A stretch of 22,384 nucleotides of DNA from Ramicandelaber brevisporus (taxonomy: Eukaryota > Kickxellomycota > Ramicandelaberales > Ramicandelaberaceae). Position numbers and translations under genes: made by a program. Of the stretch, positions 1-8,106 are shown piece by piece; position 1 is the first letter of the stretch; the number at the start of each line of letters is the position of its first letter. Below the pieces are notes generated by a model. That model did not search any database. It was not told where the DNA came from and saw only the letters and a program-made list of their open reading frames with translations. Location: assembly GCA_025201865.1 (NCBI GenBank), contig MU602683.1, forward strand, positions 78,760 through 101,143, read 5' to 3'.

Positions 1-66
1 GATGGAGTGAGTATTGCTGCAGGCTGTCCGCGCGAGGTCGACAATCTGCGAACCGTCTGCTGCCAT
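1..66 (-). CDS. Possible N-terminal fragment of a gene leaving the left edge
   Basis: Reading the minus strand from an ATG at 66 gives an open frame of 22 codons to the window edge, beginning MAADGSQIVDLARTA. The segment is too short to assign to a family. It would fit a gene transcribed leftward, with the non-coding stretch 67-898 as its upstream region. Against it, no coding support exists beyond the open frame, and the plus strand at 1-110 is also partly open. Treat it as a candidate gene start only. Confidence 0.25.
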   Translation of the reverse strand, partial: MAADGSQIVDLARTACSNTHSI

Positions 67-536
67 GACACTGGCAGCCAGTTGTGTCCTCCTCCTCCGC
101 TGCTGCCTCTGTGTTCAGCACCGTCGCGCGGCTGGGTTGACAGAGTGTGACGTCTGCTGCCGCCAATTCCCATTTCGAGATGCAACGCGGTTGTCTGTTG
201 CTTGTCTGTTGCTGGTGCTGCCGTTGCTGCGGGTTGGGGTTGGTGTGAACGAAGCTTTGCGTGCGTGAGAGAGAGCGTGAGTAGTCGCGAGAGCAGTCGT
301 TGCACACTGTGACTAGCTGTTCTCTGTCTGCTTGTGTCTGCTTGTATCTGTCTGCTTGTATCTCTGGATGCTTGCTGGCGCGCGATTGTGCGTGTATATG
401 TGTGTGCTGCCGCCTCGGTCGTGTTCTAGTCGACGATGAATACGTGTGCTTCGTAAGTGGCGGACAGTCTTCTTGAATGGCGCGCACTGGTCCGAGTTAG
501 TGTTCTATTGTTGGCAGCGGTCTGTTATCGTCTTCC

Positions 537-571
<35 letters not shown>

Positions 572-898
572 GAAAACGTGTGCTGTTGAGTGACTGGCTC
601 CATCCTCTTCACTCCTCCTCCCCTCCGCATGCGTGTGCCAGCATCTCCTTTGCATTTGGCAGTCAGCATGGTATGCATGCAAATCTGCCATCTCCTTTCC
701 ATCTGCATCAGCATTGGAGGAGGGGCTATTGCACATCAGCACATCATCGTTATCATCTTCTCCGTTTGATCGTCTTCAGTACGCAGTGCAGTGTTTCTAT
801 TGTTGTGTAACTTAAGGAGGAATGAGTATGCCATTGGTTTAAATTGTGTATGTGTATCGTACATCTTTTTAATACTAATTGTATTGTGTTGTATTATA
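67..898. other. Gene-poor stretch with repeats, left of MTG2
   Basis: No convincing gene is seen on either strand. The stretch holds degenerate tandem copies of a tctgcttgt-type motif at about 322-375 and a perfect (CAG)10 run at 539-568. Open frames here (for example plus 457-810) are low-complexity and begin at non-ATG codons. It probably combines the upstream region of the possible left-edge gene with the 3' flank of MTG2, whose stop lies at 899-901. Confidence 0.5.
539..568 (+). repeat. (CAG)10 microsatellite
   Basis: Ten uninterrupted CAG units in a stretch with no recognised gene. Similar triplet runs occur inside coding regions elsewhere in the window (poly-Ala at 7745-7771, poly-Gln in the bHLH gene and LCL3). 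Confidence 0.95.
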
Positions 899-2455
899 TT
901 AAGCAGTTGAATTGGATGCCGAGGCTGCTGTAGCTCTGGCTGTCATAACAGCTTCTCTAATCTTGAGCATTGCTCTCTCAATATTCCTCCGGTATAACGC
1001 TGACACTGGCACTACTGAAATATCTGGCCGCTTCGTATTATTCGCAATGTATTCAATCAACCTGGTCACGTTGCTGCGCGCTGGCTCCGTAATGTCAGCC
1101 TTGTTTGCAATGACAATCGTTGGTCGCTTCGACAGTCCTTGTCTGTAATGCTCGAGCTCGTTTTGCAGAATTGTAAAATCTTCCCATGGCTGTGGACCAG
1201 AGACGTCAATGACATAGACCAATACAGAGCTGCGCTCAACATGTCTCAGGAATGTGTGGCCGACTCCCTTTTGTTCCCAGCTGCCCTGAACTAGTCCAGG
1301 AATGTCTGCGACAGTGATGCGATCCAGTACAGAGTCTGGCTTGTGAGCAGCATCCTTGTAGAAGACTGTGCCCAGCTGTGGGAACAGTGTTGTGAATGGA
1401 TATGGAGCAACTCGTGGGTTGGTGTTTGGTGCCAGCGCTCCAAGAAGTGTTGACTTACCCGCATTGCACAGTCCAATCAGGCCAACATCTGCAAGCATCT
1501 TCAACTCAAGCTCCAACAGGCGGCTAGTGCCTGGCAAGCCGCGCAATCCAAACCGCGGCCGACGAATATCACTCGTTACAAAGAATGGGTTTCCCGGTCC
1601 ACCGCAGCCACCTCGTGCCACCAGCAATTGCTCACCAGGCGTAGCCATGTCAGCCTCCAAAACAACATCTCGTTTTCTCAGCCTCCGTCCACGCAGATAG
1701 TCTTGCTTCTTGATGTCGCCACCGCCAGCAATCAAGTCTTCCAGAAACTCGGCATGATCGCGGGGCAATCTTACTGATGCAATTTCGGTGTCTTCTGCCT
1801 CAAATTTTGGAAACAGAGTAAACAGCTCCTGGTGCAGTCGATGCCGTTTCTGCTCTGGTGTTTCAAGCTCCATTTCATCCTCTTCAATGCCCAGGTTGAT
1901 ATCTTTTCCATATTCTTCGGCATCCAACTCTGCCTTTGTTTCTGGAGAAACCAATGACGCATCTTTGATCACTTCACGAATCAATGTTCCAACAGGCACT
2001 TTGATGATCAAATCGTTGCCAGACTCGCCGTGGCATCCCATTCCTTTGCCGTGCGATCCGTCTTCGGCACGCAGACGGTATGTCAACTTGTGCAAACTGG
2101 ACAAGTTTGGGCATGCTTCCAGGTACACACTGCCGCCTCGGCCGCCTGAACCACCGTTTGCTGGACCGAATGGGATGTACTTGAGACGCTCGAATGCTAC
2201 GCAGCCAGCACCGCCAGCACCGCCTGTGACAAGGACTCGACGCAAGTCAGCAAACGTGGAAGACTTTGAGCGAAGTTTCCAGGAAGCGAGCCGACGCTGA
2301 GAAACGACATCTGCACTGGTAGCACCATCACTGACAGTTGCTGCTGGAGCTGCCGCTGGAGCTGCTGCCTCAGTAGAGTACAGCCTGGAAGCAGTAATCG
2401 CTCGTCTGTATGATGCTGCCCTCGAGATCAGCTTGTATGAGATTTGGCAGTTCAT
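899..2455 (-). CDS. MTG2: Mitochondrial Obg-family GTPase (Mtg2/ObgH1)
   Basis: A 518-residue Obg GTPase, a family that acts in assembly of the large mitochondrial ribosomal subunit. The ATG at 2455 is the first in frame; the frame is open about 20 codons further upstream but without an ATG. The N-terminus (residues 1-30) is Arg/Ser/Ala-rich with almost no acid and contains RLYST, as expected of a mitochondrial presequence. The Gly-rich Obg fold begins near residue 72 (GGAGGAG, GGSGGRGGS) and resumes near 268-318. The G domain follows: G1 GLCNAGKST (328-336), G2 YPFTTL, G3 DIPGL (384-388) with the Obg-type GHTFLRHVER downstream, G4 NKAD (451-454), G5 SAL (485-487). Two oddities are an insertion of about 100 acidic/charged residues (163-267) inside the Obg domain, and Leu-Cys where bacterial Obg has Phe-Pro in G1. 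It is divergent from PRP31 with 63 bp between starts. Confidence 0.95.
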   Translation of the reverse strand: MNCQISYKLISRAASYRRAITASRLYSTEAAAPAAAPAATVSDGATSADVVSQRRLASWKLRSKSSTFADLRRVLVTGGAGGAGCVAFERLKYIPFGPANGGSGGRGGSVYLEACPNLSSLHKLTYRLRAEDGSHGKGMGCHGESGNDLIIKVPVGTLIREVIKDASLVSPETKAELDAEEYGKDINLGIEEDEMELETPEQKRHRLHQELFTLFPKFEAEDTEIASVRLPRDHAEFLEDLIAGGGDIKKQDYLRGRRLRKRDVVLEADMATPGEQLLVARGGCGGPGNPFFVTSDIRRPRFGLRGLPGTSRLLELELKMLADVGLIGLCNAGKSTLLGALAPNTNPRVAPYPFTTLFPQLGTVFYKDAAHKPDSVLDRITVADIPGLVQGSWEQKGVGHTFLRHVERSSVLVYVIDVSGPQPWEDFTILQNELEHYRQGLSKRPTIVIANKADITEPARSNVTRLIEYIANNTKRPDISVVPVSALYRRNIERAMLKIREAVMTARATAASASNSTA

Positions 2456-2518
2456 TTCGACTTTATTATTATTGTTTTTGTTTTTGTTTGGCAGTTTTTT
2501 CAAGCAGATTAACAAGCG
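2456..2518. promoter_or_regulatory. 63 bp shared upstream region of MTG2 and PRP31
   Basis: The two divergent ATGs (2455 minus, 2519 plus) are separated by only 63 bp, so the promoters and at least one 5' leader must overlap each other or the neighbouring coding sequence. On the minus strand the stretch is a CAA/AAC/AAT-rich leader next to MTG2. No TATA box is obvious. Confidence 0.6.
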
Positions 2519-3868
2519 ATGACGACGACGATGACAATGACAGCGAGATGTGTTGCTGATGTCGCTGGGGTGTTAACGCGGCCGGAGTCGATAGCGCTGC
2601 TCGAACAGCTCGCCAATACTGATTCAGCATCAAGCGATACAAATGAATTGGAGCTTTTGAACAGTGCGATCCGCTTTGGTGAGCAACTTCGACTTGATCT
2701 ATTGGCGGCAGACCGATTCCTGCGTGAACAGTATCGACCACGCTTTGACGGCCTCTCATCCATCATCGGCGATGCCGTGTTGTACCAGAAGACAGTGAGG
2801 CTATTGCTTGATGAGGTCGATATCACGAAGGCTGGCGACAAGTTGAAATCAATCATGCCTCAAACGATGGCAATGGTCATCACTGTAACGGCAGCAACGG
2901 CAACGGGCAGAGCATTGACAGCAGCAGAGCGGCACTCTGTCGAAGAAGCTTGTGATATGATTCAGAGGATATCTGAGGCACAAGAGACGGTTGTGGGATT
3001 CATCTCGAGACGGACTGAATTGATTGCACCGAATCTATCTGCACTGGTTGGTGTTGACTGCGCAGCGCTGCTCGTTAGCACAGCTGGCGGTATTCAAAAG
3101 CTGGGATGTATGTCAGCGAGTGAATTAGCAGCACTGGGCAAGGCGACAACGGTGTCGGGCGATGTTGTAGCAACCAATTTGGCAACGGGAGGTGCACCAG
3201 GCAACCAGCGTCATTTTGGACACATCTTCAAATGCGACATTGTGCAGAATGTTGAAGAGGACTTTAGAGTGAAATGCGCAAGAATGGTGGCGGCAAAGGC
3301 GCAGATTGCGGCTCGAGTGGATGTCTTCTCTAATACAAACAGTGGCGATGATAGCAGCACAGAGGGACGACGCATCCGAGAAGAACTGCTGCAGAACATT
3401 GAGAAGCTGACAGCACCACCGCCGCAGCGAGATGTCAAGCCGCTGCCGATTCCTGGACAAGTTGTGAAATCAAAGCGAGCTGGACGGAGAGTGCAGCGGC
3501 GGAAAGAAATGCGGGCTACATCAGAGCTAATGCAGGCACAGGATAGAGTTGCATTTGGAGAAGCTCAGGTGCAAGTTGACACGTTTGACGATGGTGAAGG
3601 ACTCGGATTAATTGGTACAGAGTCCAGTACGGGCGGAAAAGAACCTAGAGCAAAGAAGCGGAAGCTCGTGTTGACAGCTAAGCAGCAAAAGGAGGTTGAC
3701 AGATATAGCCATCAACAGGCTACCCAGTCGCAATCCACGGTAGTTCCTCTTCCACCGCCACCACCACCACCAACTCGGACCGACGCTGGCAACAAATCAT
3801 CGAATGAGGTCACATCTACGGCAAGTACGACTTCTGGTCCATTTAACTTCTTAAATGTCTCTAGTTGA
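2519..3868 (+). CDS. PRP31: U4/U6 snRNP splicing factor Prp31
   Basis: A 449-residue Prp31 protein, the Nop-domain factor that binds U4 snRNA with Snu13/15.5K and joins the U4/U6 di-snRNP to U5. The helical Nop region (about 50-270) carries family landmarks: the helix with FLREQYRPRF near 67-76, VITVTAATATG (120-130), EEACDMI (142-148), the LIAPNLSALVG segment (168-178) and RMVAAKAQIAARVD (255-268). A basic stretch (KSKRAGRRVQRRKE, 317-330) leads into the Prp31 C-terminal region, with RVAFGE near 343-348. Near 400 there is a Pro run, and the last residues are Ser/Thr-rich. It starts at the first ATG, 63 bp from MTG2. Compared with the human protein it lacks most of the acidic N-terminal extension. 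It is single-exon as read. Confidence 0.93.
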   Translation: MTTTMTMTARCVADVAGVLTRPESIALLEQLANTDSASSDTNELELLNSAIRFGEQLRLDLLAADRFLREQYRPRFDGLSSIIGDAVLYQKTVRLLLDEVDITKAGDKLKSIMPQTMAMVITVTAATATGRALTAAERHSVEEACDMIQRISEAQETVVGFISRRTELIAPNLSALVGVDCAALLVSTAGGIQKLGCMSASELAALGKATTVSGDVVATNLATGGAPGNQRHFGHIFKCDIVQNVEEDFRVKCARMVAAKAQIAARVDVFSNTNSGDDSSTEGRRIREELLQNIEKLTAPPPQRDVKPLPIPGQVVKSKRAGRRVQRRKEMRATSELMQAQDRVAFGEAQVQVDTFDDGEGLGLIGTESSTGGKEPRAKKRKLVLTAKQQKEVDRYSHQQATQSQSTVVPLPPPPPPPTRTDAGNKSSNEVTSTASTTSGPFNFLNVSS

Positions 3869-4059
3869 TTTAAGGAACCATTTGATATGAATCATAAGCT
3901 GATATATATTCTCAGTCTGTACACATGTTTGAAGCCAAAGAGGAAGAGGAACAGCGACTGACGTCAAAGGTTAACCCCCGATATCATCAAACAGAATCTA
4001 ACTTAAACATTTGTATTGATTTATATATAAAAAAAAGTTAAAACGAGAAAACAGGATGT

Positions 4060-5509
4060 TTAGTAAATCTGGATGTCGTTTTCTTCACGTTTCTTGGCGA
4101 CAATGTTGTAGGCATGCTCGAGATCGCTCTGAAGAATCGTGTAGCGGTTCTTGCGCACGGCATGCATTCCAGCTTCCTGGCAAACTGACGCAATGTCAGC
4201 ATTGCTCATCTTGTCTGGGCGGCCGATAAATGTCTCCAAATCAACATCCTCAGCAAGATTCATCTTGGAGGTAATGGTTTGGAATACGAGACGCTTCTGG
4301 CGACGATCTGGGAGCGGGAACTCAATCTTTCGGTCCAAGCGGCCTGGACGCAGCAGGGCCGGATCCAGCACGTCATGACGGTTAGTAGCCATAATCACCT
4401 TGACATCCTGAGACTGGTCGAAACCGTCCATCTGGTTGAGCAATTCGATCAAAATACGCTGTACTTCTCGATCCGCACCCATGTTGGAATCAAAACGCTT
4501 GCTGCCGATGGCATCCACCTCATCGATGAAGACGATTGACGGCGCATTCTCGCGTGCCATGCGGAAGACATCTCGGACCTTGCGTGCACCTTCTCCGAGG
4601 TACTTTGCGACAAACTCGCTGCCGACGGCGCGAATGAAGGCTGCGTTGGTGTTGTTTGCAACTGCCTTAACCATCATTGTCTTTCCGCAACCTGGCGGTC
4701 CGTAGAGCAAGACACCACGCGGTGGATCAATACCAATCTGGCGGTAAAGCTCCGCATGCGTCAACGGCAACTCAACAGCTTCCTTCAGCTCCTGCTTCTG
4801 CTGGTCCAGGCCACCAATGTCCGAGTACAACACATCCGGCTTCTCGGCGGCGGACATGATCTGAATGTTCGAGTCAGATTCTGGCGGCATAATCTCAACG
4901 ACAGCGCTTGAATGGCGATGAACAGCCACGAGCGTGTTCGGCTTCAACTTCTCGCGATCAACCGTCGACAAAATCTTGACAACAACCGTCTGGTTCGCCG
5001 TGGTCTGGATGATGCCCGTGTCGTTGTCGATGGCCTCCATAAAGTGGGCAAGCGTGAGCGGGACGGCACAGAGGCGCTTAACCTCCTCCTGAGCGCGAGT
5101 TAATTCAGTGCGAAGATTACGCGTCTCGTCCTTGATGTACTCTTCCTGGAGCTCGAGCAACTCAAGATGGCGCTCGAGGCGCTTCATGCGAAGATACAAG
5201 TCCTCTTCATGCAAATCGGACAGCAGGTCCAACTTGCTGCCAGCCGACAGCGACTCCTGTAGGATCATTATAAAACAAAGTATAGTCAAACGAGCAAGCA
5301 AGCAAACAAGCAGGCAAACAGGCGAGCAAACAGACGAGCAAATCAAGTGTCAGTCAAGAACTGCAGTCTCGGAACGAGGCTGATTACGCGTCATCGCGGA
5401 AAAGACAACTCATAGTTTGAGCAGTGCCTGCTGGTGGAGGTTCTGTACGTACCGTTGCCGTGCGAGCACGGTGGATCTTGACGGTGTTCGTAATACCAAT
5501 CTCTTCCAT
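4060..5509 (-). CDS. RPT3: 26S proteasome regulatory ATPase Rpt3 (PSMC4)
   Basis: A two-exon gene: exon 1 5453-5509 (19 codons, [19 protein letters not shown]) and exon 2 4060-5256, joined in phase 0 to give 417 residues, close to human PSMC4. The conserved MEEIGI start decides the first exon; the continuous frame otherwise runs into the intron. Rpt3 is one of six AAA+ ATPases of the 19S base that unfold substrates and open the 20S gate. It shows an N-terminal coiled coil (about 33-84, including [11 protein letters not shown]), an OB domain (about 85-150), Walker A GPPGCGKT (205-212), Walker B IVFIDEVD (260-267), the ISS/pore region with KYLGEG (238-242), and the second region of homology [20 protein letters not shown] (309-328). 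Oddity: it ends DIQIY, so the HbYX tail of other Rpt3 proteins is not intact (Tyr is last, not penultimate). Confidence 0.95.
5257..5452 (-). other. RPT3 intron 1
   Basis: A 196-nt intron in minus orientation with donor GTACGT right after the codon for Thr19 and acceptor CCTACAG before GAG (Glu20), phase 0. Its 3' half is a low-complexity TTTGCTCG/CTTG-type pyrimidine-biased repeat (plus 5285-5347). It is supported by the recovered MEEIGI N-terminus and by a total length matching the family. Confidence 0.88.
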
Positions 5510-5777
5510 ATGAAGCGATGTCGAGCTTTGATGTGCGAGCGAGTGTATTCTTTGTGGTCGTTGTGTGGAGGAATATAAAACAAAAGTCTCAAACTTGACA
5601 CCGAAAGTGAACGAAATCGACACCGCCAGTAGAAAGTATACTGTGAACGATAGTGTACATGCGGCGACAACTATACACACAATCAGCTCATCATACTGCA
5701 ATAATAAGTTATAAAAGAGACAATTGAAGTTAAAATATAAACCATGATGTTATTATTTCCTGTTAATAGATATCATC

Positions 5778-7802
5778 CTAATCGCTATAGTCGCTCAGCA
5801 CCAATTCATCGCCGTCATCTTCGTTATCAAAACGCTCGCTTTCCTTATGACTCGTCGAGTAACTTAGCTTACCATTGCTGGTAGTTGCGTCCAACCTAGT
5901 AATGAGAAAGTACGATGTTCGTACTTTAGCATATAGTAGCCGCAGTACAAGAGCACGAACAGTCGACTGTTTTTCGCTTTTATGTTCTCTACACCGATGA
6001 TTAATTCTCGACCTTTTACCAGAACAACAAAAGCCACAATTTGGTTTAAAACACAACCAGCCTTGAACAATGTCTGGGTGCTGCCATTGACTCGGTTCGC
6101 GAATTGCTAATGCGAGATGTGAATTGCTGACATGTTGATTAGTATTGGGATCGGCATTGGCAATTATTGCACTTTCTGGTAGAGCAGAGTTGTCGATTGA
6201 TTTCTCATCATATCCATGTTTATGCTGCAAGTGTGTCAAGAGACATTCTGGCACCAACCTACATTCGTAGCAAATGAATACTCCAACGGTGTTATGATAA
6301 CCACACATAGTATCACCAACGGAAAAACCATCCACTTTTAAATAACAATGAATGGCAGGTCTTGCCCTCTTGATAATTGGCTGTTGTTGACAATCGTCGT
6401 CTTCAGTTTTGGCACGCTTTTGTTTTATCAATGTGCTATGAATCGTTTGAATGTGAATACGAGCAGAATCAACTGTTGTGTACGTTTTATCACACTCTGG
6501 AAGTGGACATGGCCATCGATCATCTAAAGACTGACGGCTAAACACGAAAGCGTTGCCACGTACATTAATCACAACTTCCAGTTTGTGTTCGCGCCTATGT
6601 CTGGTAAGTTGTTCAGATGTGTTGAAGAAACGCCGACAATTTTGATATTCACACTTCCATTGTCGTTTCTGATTGGATGCATCTGTAGTCCCATTCTGAC
6701 TGGTATCATCCTCACTCTCATCTTGAGTGTCCAATCCATTGTGAGTGTAGTCGAGCTTGTGCCAGTTTACTCTGTTACTGCTGGCTGTGACAGCGCCGCT
6801 TGCTTGATCAATGCTCGTAATAAGAAAGCATGAAGCATGCGTCTTTGATGAACTAAAACACAGTACAAGTGCTGGGACTGTCGATATTTGCTCACCGTGA
6901 TGCAATCTTTTCTTGTGATCACTCTTATAATCAACTGTGTAACCACAATAGCCGCAGTTAGATGTAACACAGAGCCAACCGTGGACAATATCCCGATGCT
7001 GTTGCTGATACGGTCGGCTAATGGCTGCTGCGAGATGTGGGTTGCTGGTGTGCTGATTGATGGTGGGATCGACATTTGCGTTTACTGCACTCTCTGGCAG
7101 AATGGTATTATCAATCGACTTTTCATCATATCCATGCTTCTGTTGCAAATGAGTCAGCAGACATTCCGGCACCAACCTACATTCGTGACAGAAGAACACT
7201 CCAATTGTATTGTGATAGCCACAACGAACCCTTTTCACATAAAAGTTGTCCACATCAACGAAATACAGATTGATCCGAACCTTCTTTGTTAGAGGACACA
7301 GCAGCAGCTGCTGCTGCTGCGTAATATCATCATGGTATCTCCGTATATGACAACGCACACTTTCAATTGTTTTTAATGTAATTTCACAGTTCGGAATAGG
7401 ACATGGCCATCGGTTACTTAACGACTGTCGAGCAAGAGTGTAAGTCTTTCCATGAATATTGAGCTCGGTTTGAAGTCTGTGCTCACGTTGGTGTATTTTC
7501 AGATTGCTGGAAGAATTATAACTTCGACCGCATCCAGGATGTTTGCAGATGAACTGTCGCTGACTCTTTGGAATTATTGTGAATTGGATCTGGTCGGTGT
7601 CCTCATCATCATCGTCGTTCTCGGATTTGATGTCACTGTCAATATCCGAGTCAGACTCGACTTTGGTGTCAGTGTCTGAAGAGTACTGCTCGAGTTTGAT
7701 ATCAGCTGTTAAGAGACTCAACTCGAGCTTGACTTTCACATCAACTGCTGCTGCTGCTGCTGCTGCTGCTGTTGACTCTGTCTTGATCTTCACGGTCGAC
7801 AT
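5778..7802 (-). CDS. Tandem C2H2 / OrsD-like zinc-finger protein
   Basis: A 674-residue protein I cannot assign to a named gene. It starts at an ATG at 7802 and is single-exon. An N-terminal low-complexity part (1-75) has an Ala run encoded by a CTG/GCA repeat, four psi-K-x-E motifs and an acidic stretch. Two homologous units follow, about 84-332 and 382-636. Each has two classical fingers: C-x4-C-x12-H-x3-H (from C86 in unit 1), then WPCP-type C-x4-C-x12-H-x4-H. Each then has GYHNT(I/V)GVF and a short finger C-x2-C-x9-H-x4-H, with CRLVPECLLTHLQ conserved in both. A further GWLC-x4-C...H finger and a hydrophobic (S)xFLIT end the unit. The last two fingers resemble the OrsD/DUF3505-type region of fungal proteins. 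The acidic tail ends DYSD. It is probably a nuclear DNA- or RNA-associated protein, which is inference. Confidence 0.8.
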   Translation of the reverse strand: MSTVKIKTESTAAAAAAAAVDVKVKLELSLLTADIKLEQYSSDTDTKVESDSDIDSDIKSENDDDDEDTDQIQFTIIPKSQRQFICKHPGCGRSYNSSSNLKIHQREHRLQTELNIHGKTYTLARQSLSNRWPCPIPNCEITLKTIESVRCHIRRYHDDITQQQQLLLCPLTKKVRINLYFVDVDNFYVKRVRCGYHNTIGVFFCHECRLVPECLLTHLQQKHGYDEKSIDNTILPESAVNANVDPTINQHTSNPHLAAAISRPYQQQHRDIVHGWLCVTSNCGYCGYTVDYKSDHKKRLHHGEQISTVPALVLCFSSSKTHASCFLITSIDQASGAVTASSNRVNWHKLDYTHNGLDTQDESEDDTSQNGTTDASNQKRQWKCEYQNCRRFFNTSEQLTRHRREHKLEVVINVRGNAFVFSRQSLDDRWPCPLPECDKTYTTVDSARIHIQTIHSTLIKQKRAKTEDDDCQQQPIIKRARPAIHCYLKVDGFSVGDTMCGYHNTVGVFICYECRLVPECLLTHLQHKHGYDEKSIDNSALPESAIIANADPNTNQHVSNSHLALAIREPSQWQHPDIVQGWLCFKPNCGFCCSGKRSRINHRCREHKSEKQSTVRALVLRLLYAKVRTSYFLITRLDATTSNGKLSYSTSHKESERFDNEDDGDELVLSDYSD
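5895..6659 (-). repeat. Zinc-finger unit 2 (second copy of internal duplication)
   Basis: Encodes residues 382-636 and matches 6807-7553. The blocks aligned most closely are CRLVPECLLTHLQ, KHGYDEKSIDN and LPESA. DNA identity is also visible, for example ggcaccaacctacattcgt at both 6250 and 7170. Confidence 0.9.
6807..7553 (-). repeat. Zinc-finger unit 1 (first copy of internal duplication)
   Basis: Encodes residues 84-332. The offset to the second copy is 298 residues at the first finger and 306 residues in the OrsD-like part, so an 8-residue length difference arose between the classical fingers and the second module. Confidence 0.9.
7745..7771 (-). repeat. (CTG)9 run encoding poly-Ala
   Basis: Nine CTG units on the plus strand, read as GCA on the minus strand, give the Ala run near residues 12-19 of the zinc-finger protein. 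Confidence 0.95.
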
Positions 7803-8106
7803 AACTGGTTGGCTGGCTGGCTGACCGCTGGGTAGATCAACTGCTCTGTTCTGTTCTGTTGCCGGTAGTAGTGGTCAATTTTCAGTCGAGTAGTTGAGAT
7901 CAGAGAGGAACAAACAAGTCACCTCGCGTGCGACAGCAGACAAAACAAACGCGAATAAAATCGACAAATCGACGTCATCCATCATCCATACACACTGCAT
8001 TCAGGCCATTCTTCAGTTCGTTGATACGACTTAGCCGTTAAACATAAATCAGAATGTTAATGCTTTTTAAGAATACAGTGGACAAGTTAATCTTATATGA
8101 TGGCGA
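7803..8106. other. Intergenic: upstream of zinc-finger gene, downstream of RAD51
   Basis: 304 bp with no open frame of note. It holds a ggctggctggctg repeat at about 7809-7823 and a ctgttctgttctgtt repeat near 7845-7860. It should contain the promoter of the zinc-finger gene and the 3' UTR of RAD51. No clear poly(A) signal or TATA box is seen. Confidence 0.6.

Noticed and set aside
1788-2300. 170-codon plus-strand frame antisense to MTG2
   Set aside because: Ser/Arg/Pro-rich shadow of the conserved Obg domain.
5386-5391. ACGCGT, a match to the MluI cell-cycle box
   Set aside because: It lies inside the RPT3 intron, not in a promoter of a replication gene, and a single 6-bp match is expected by chance.
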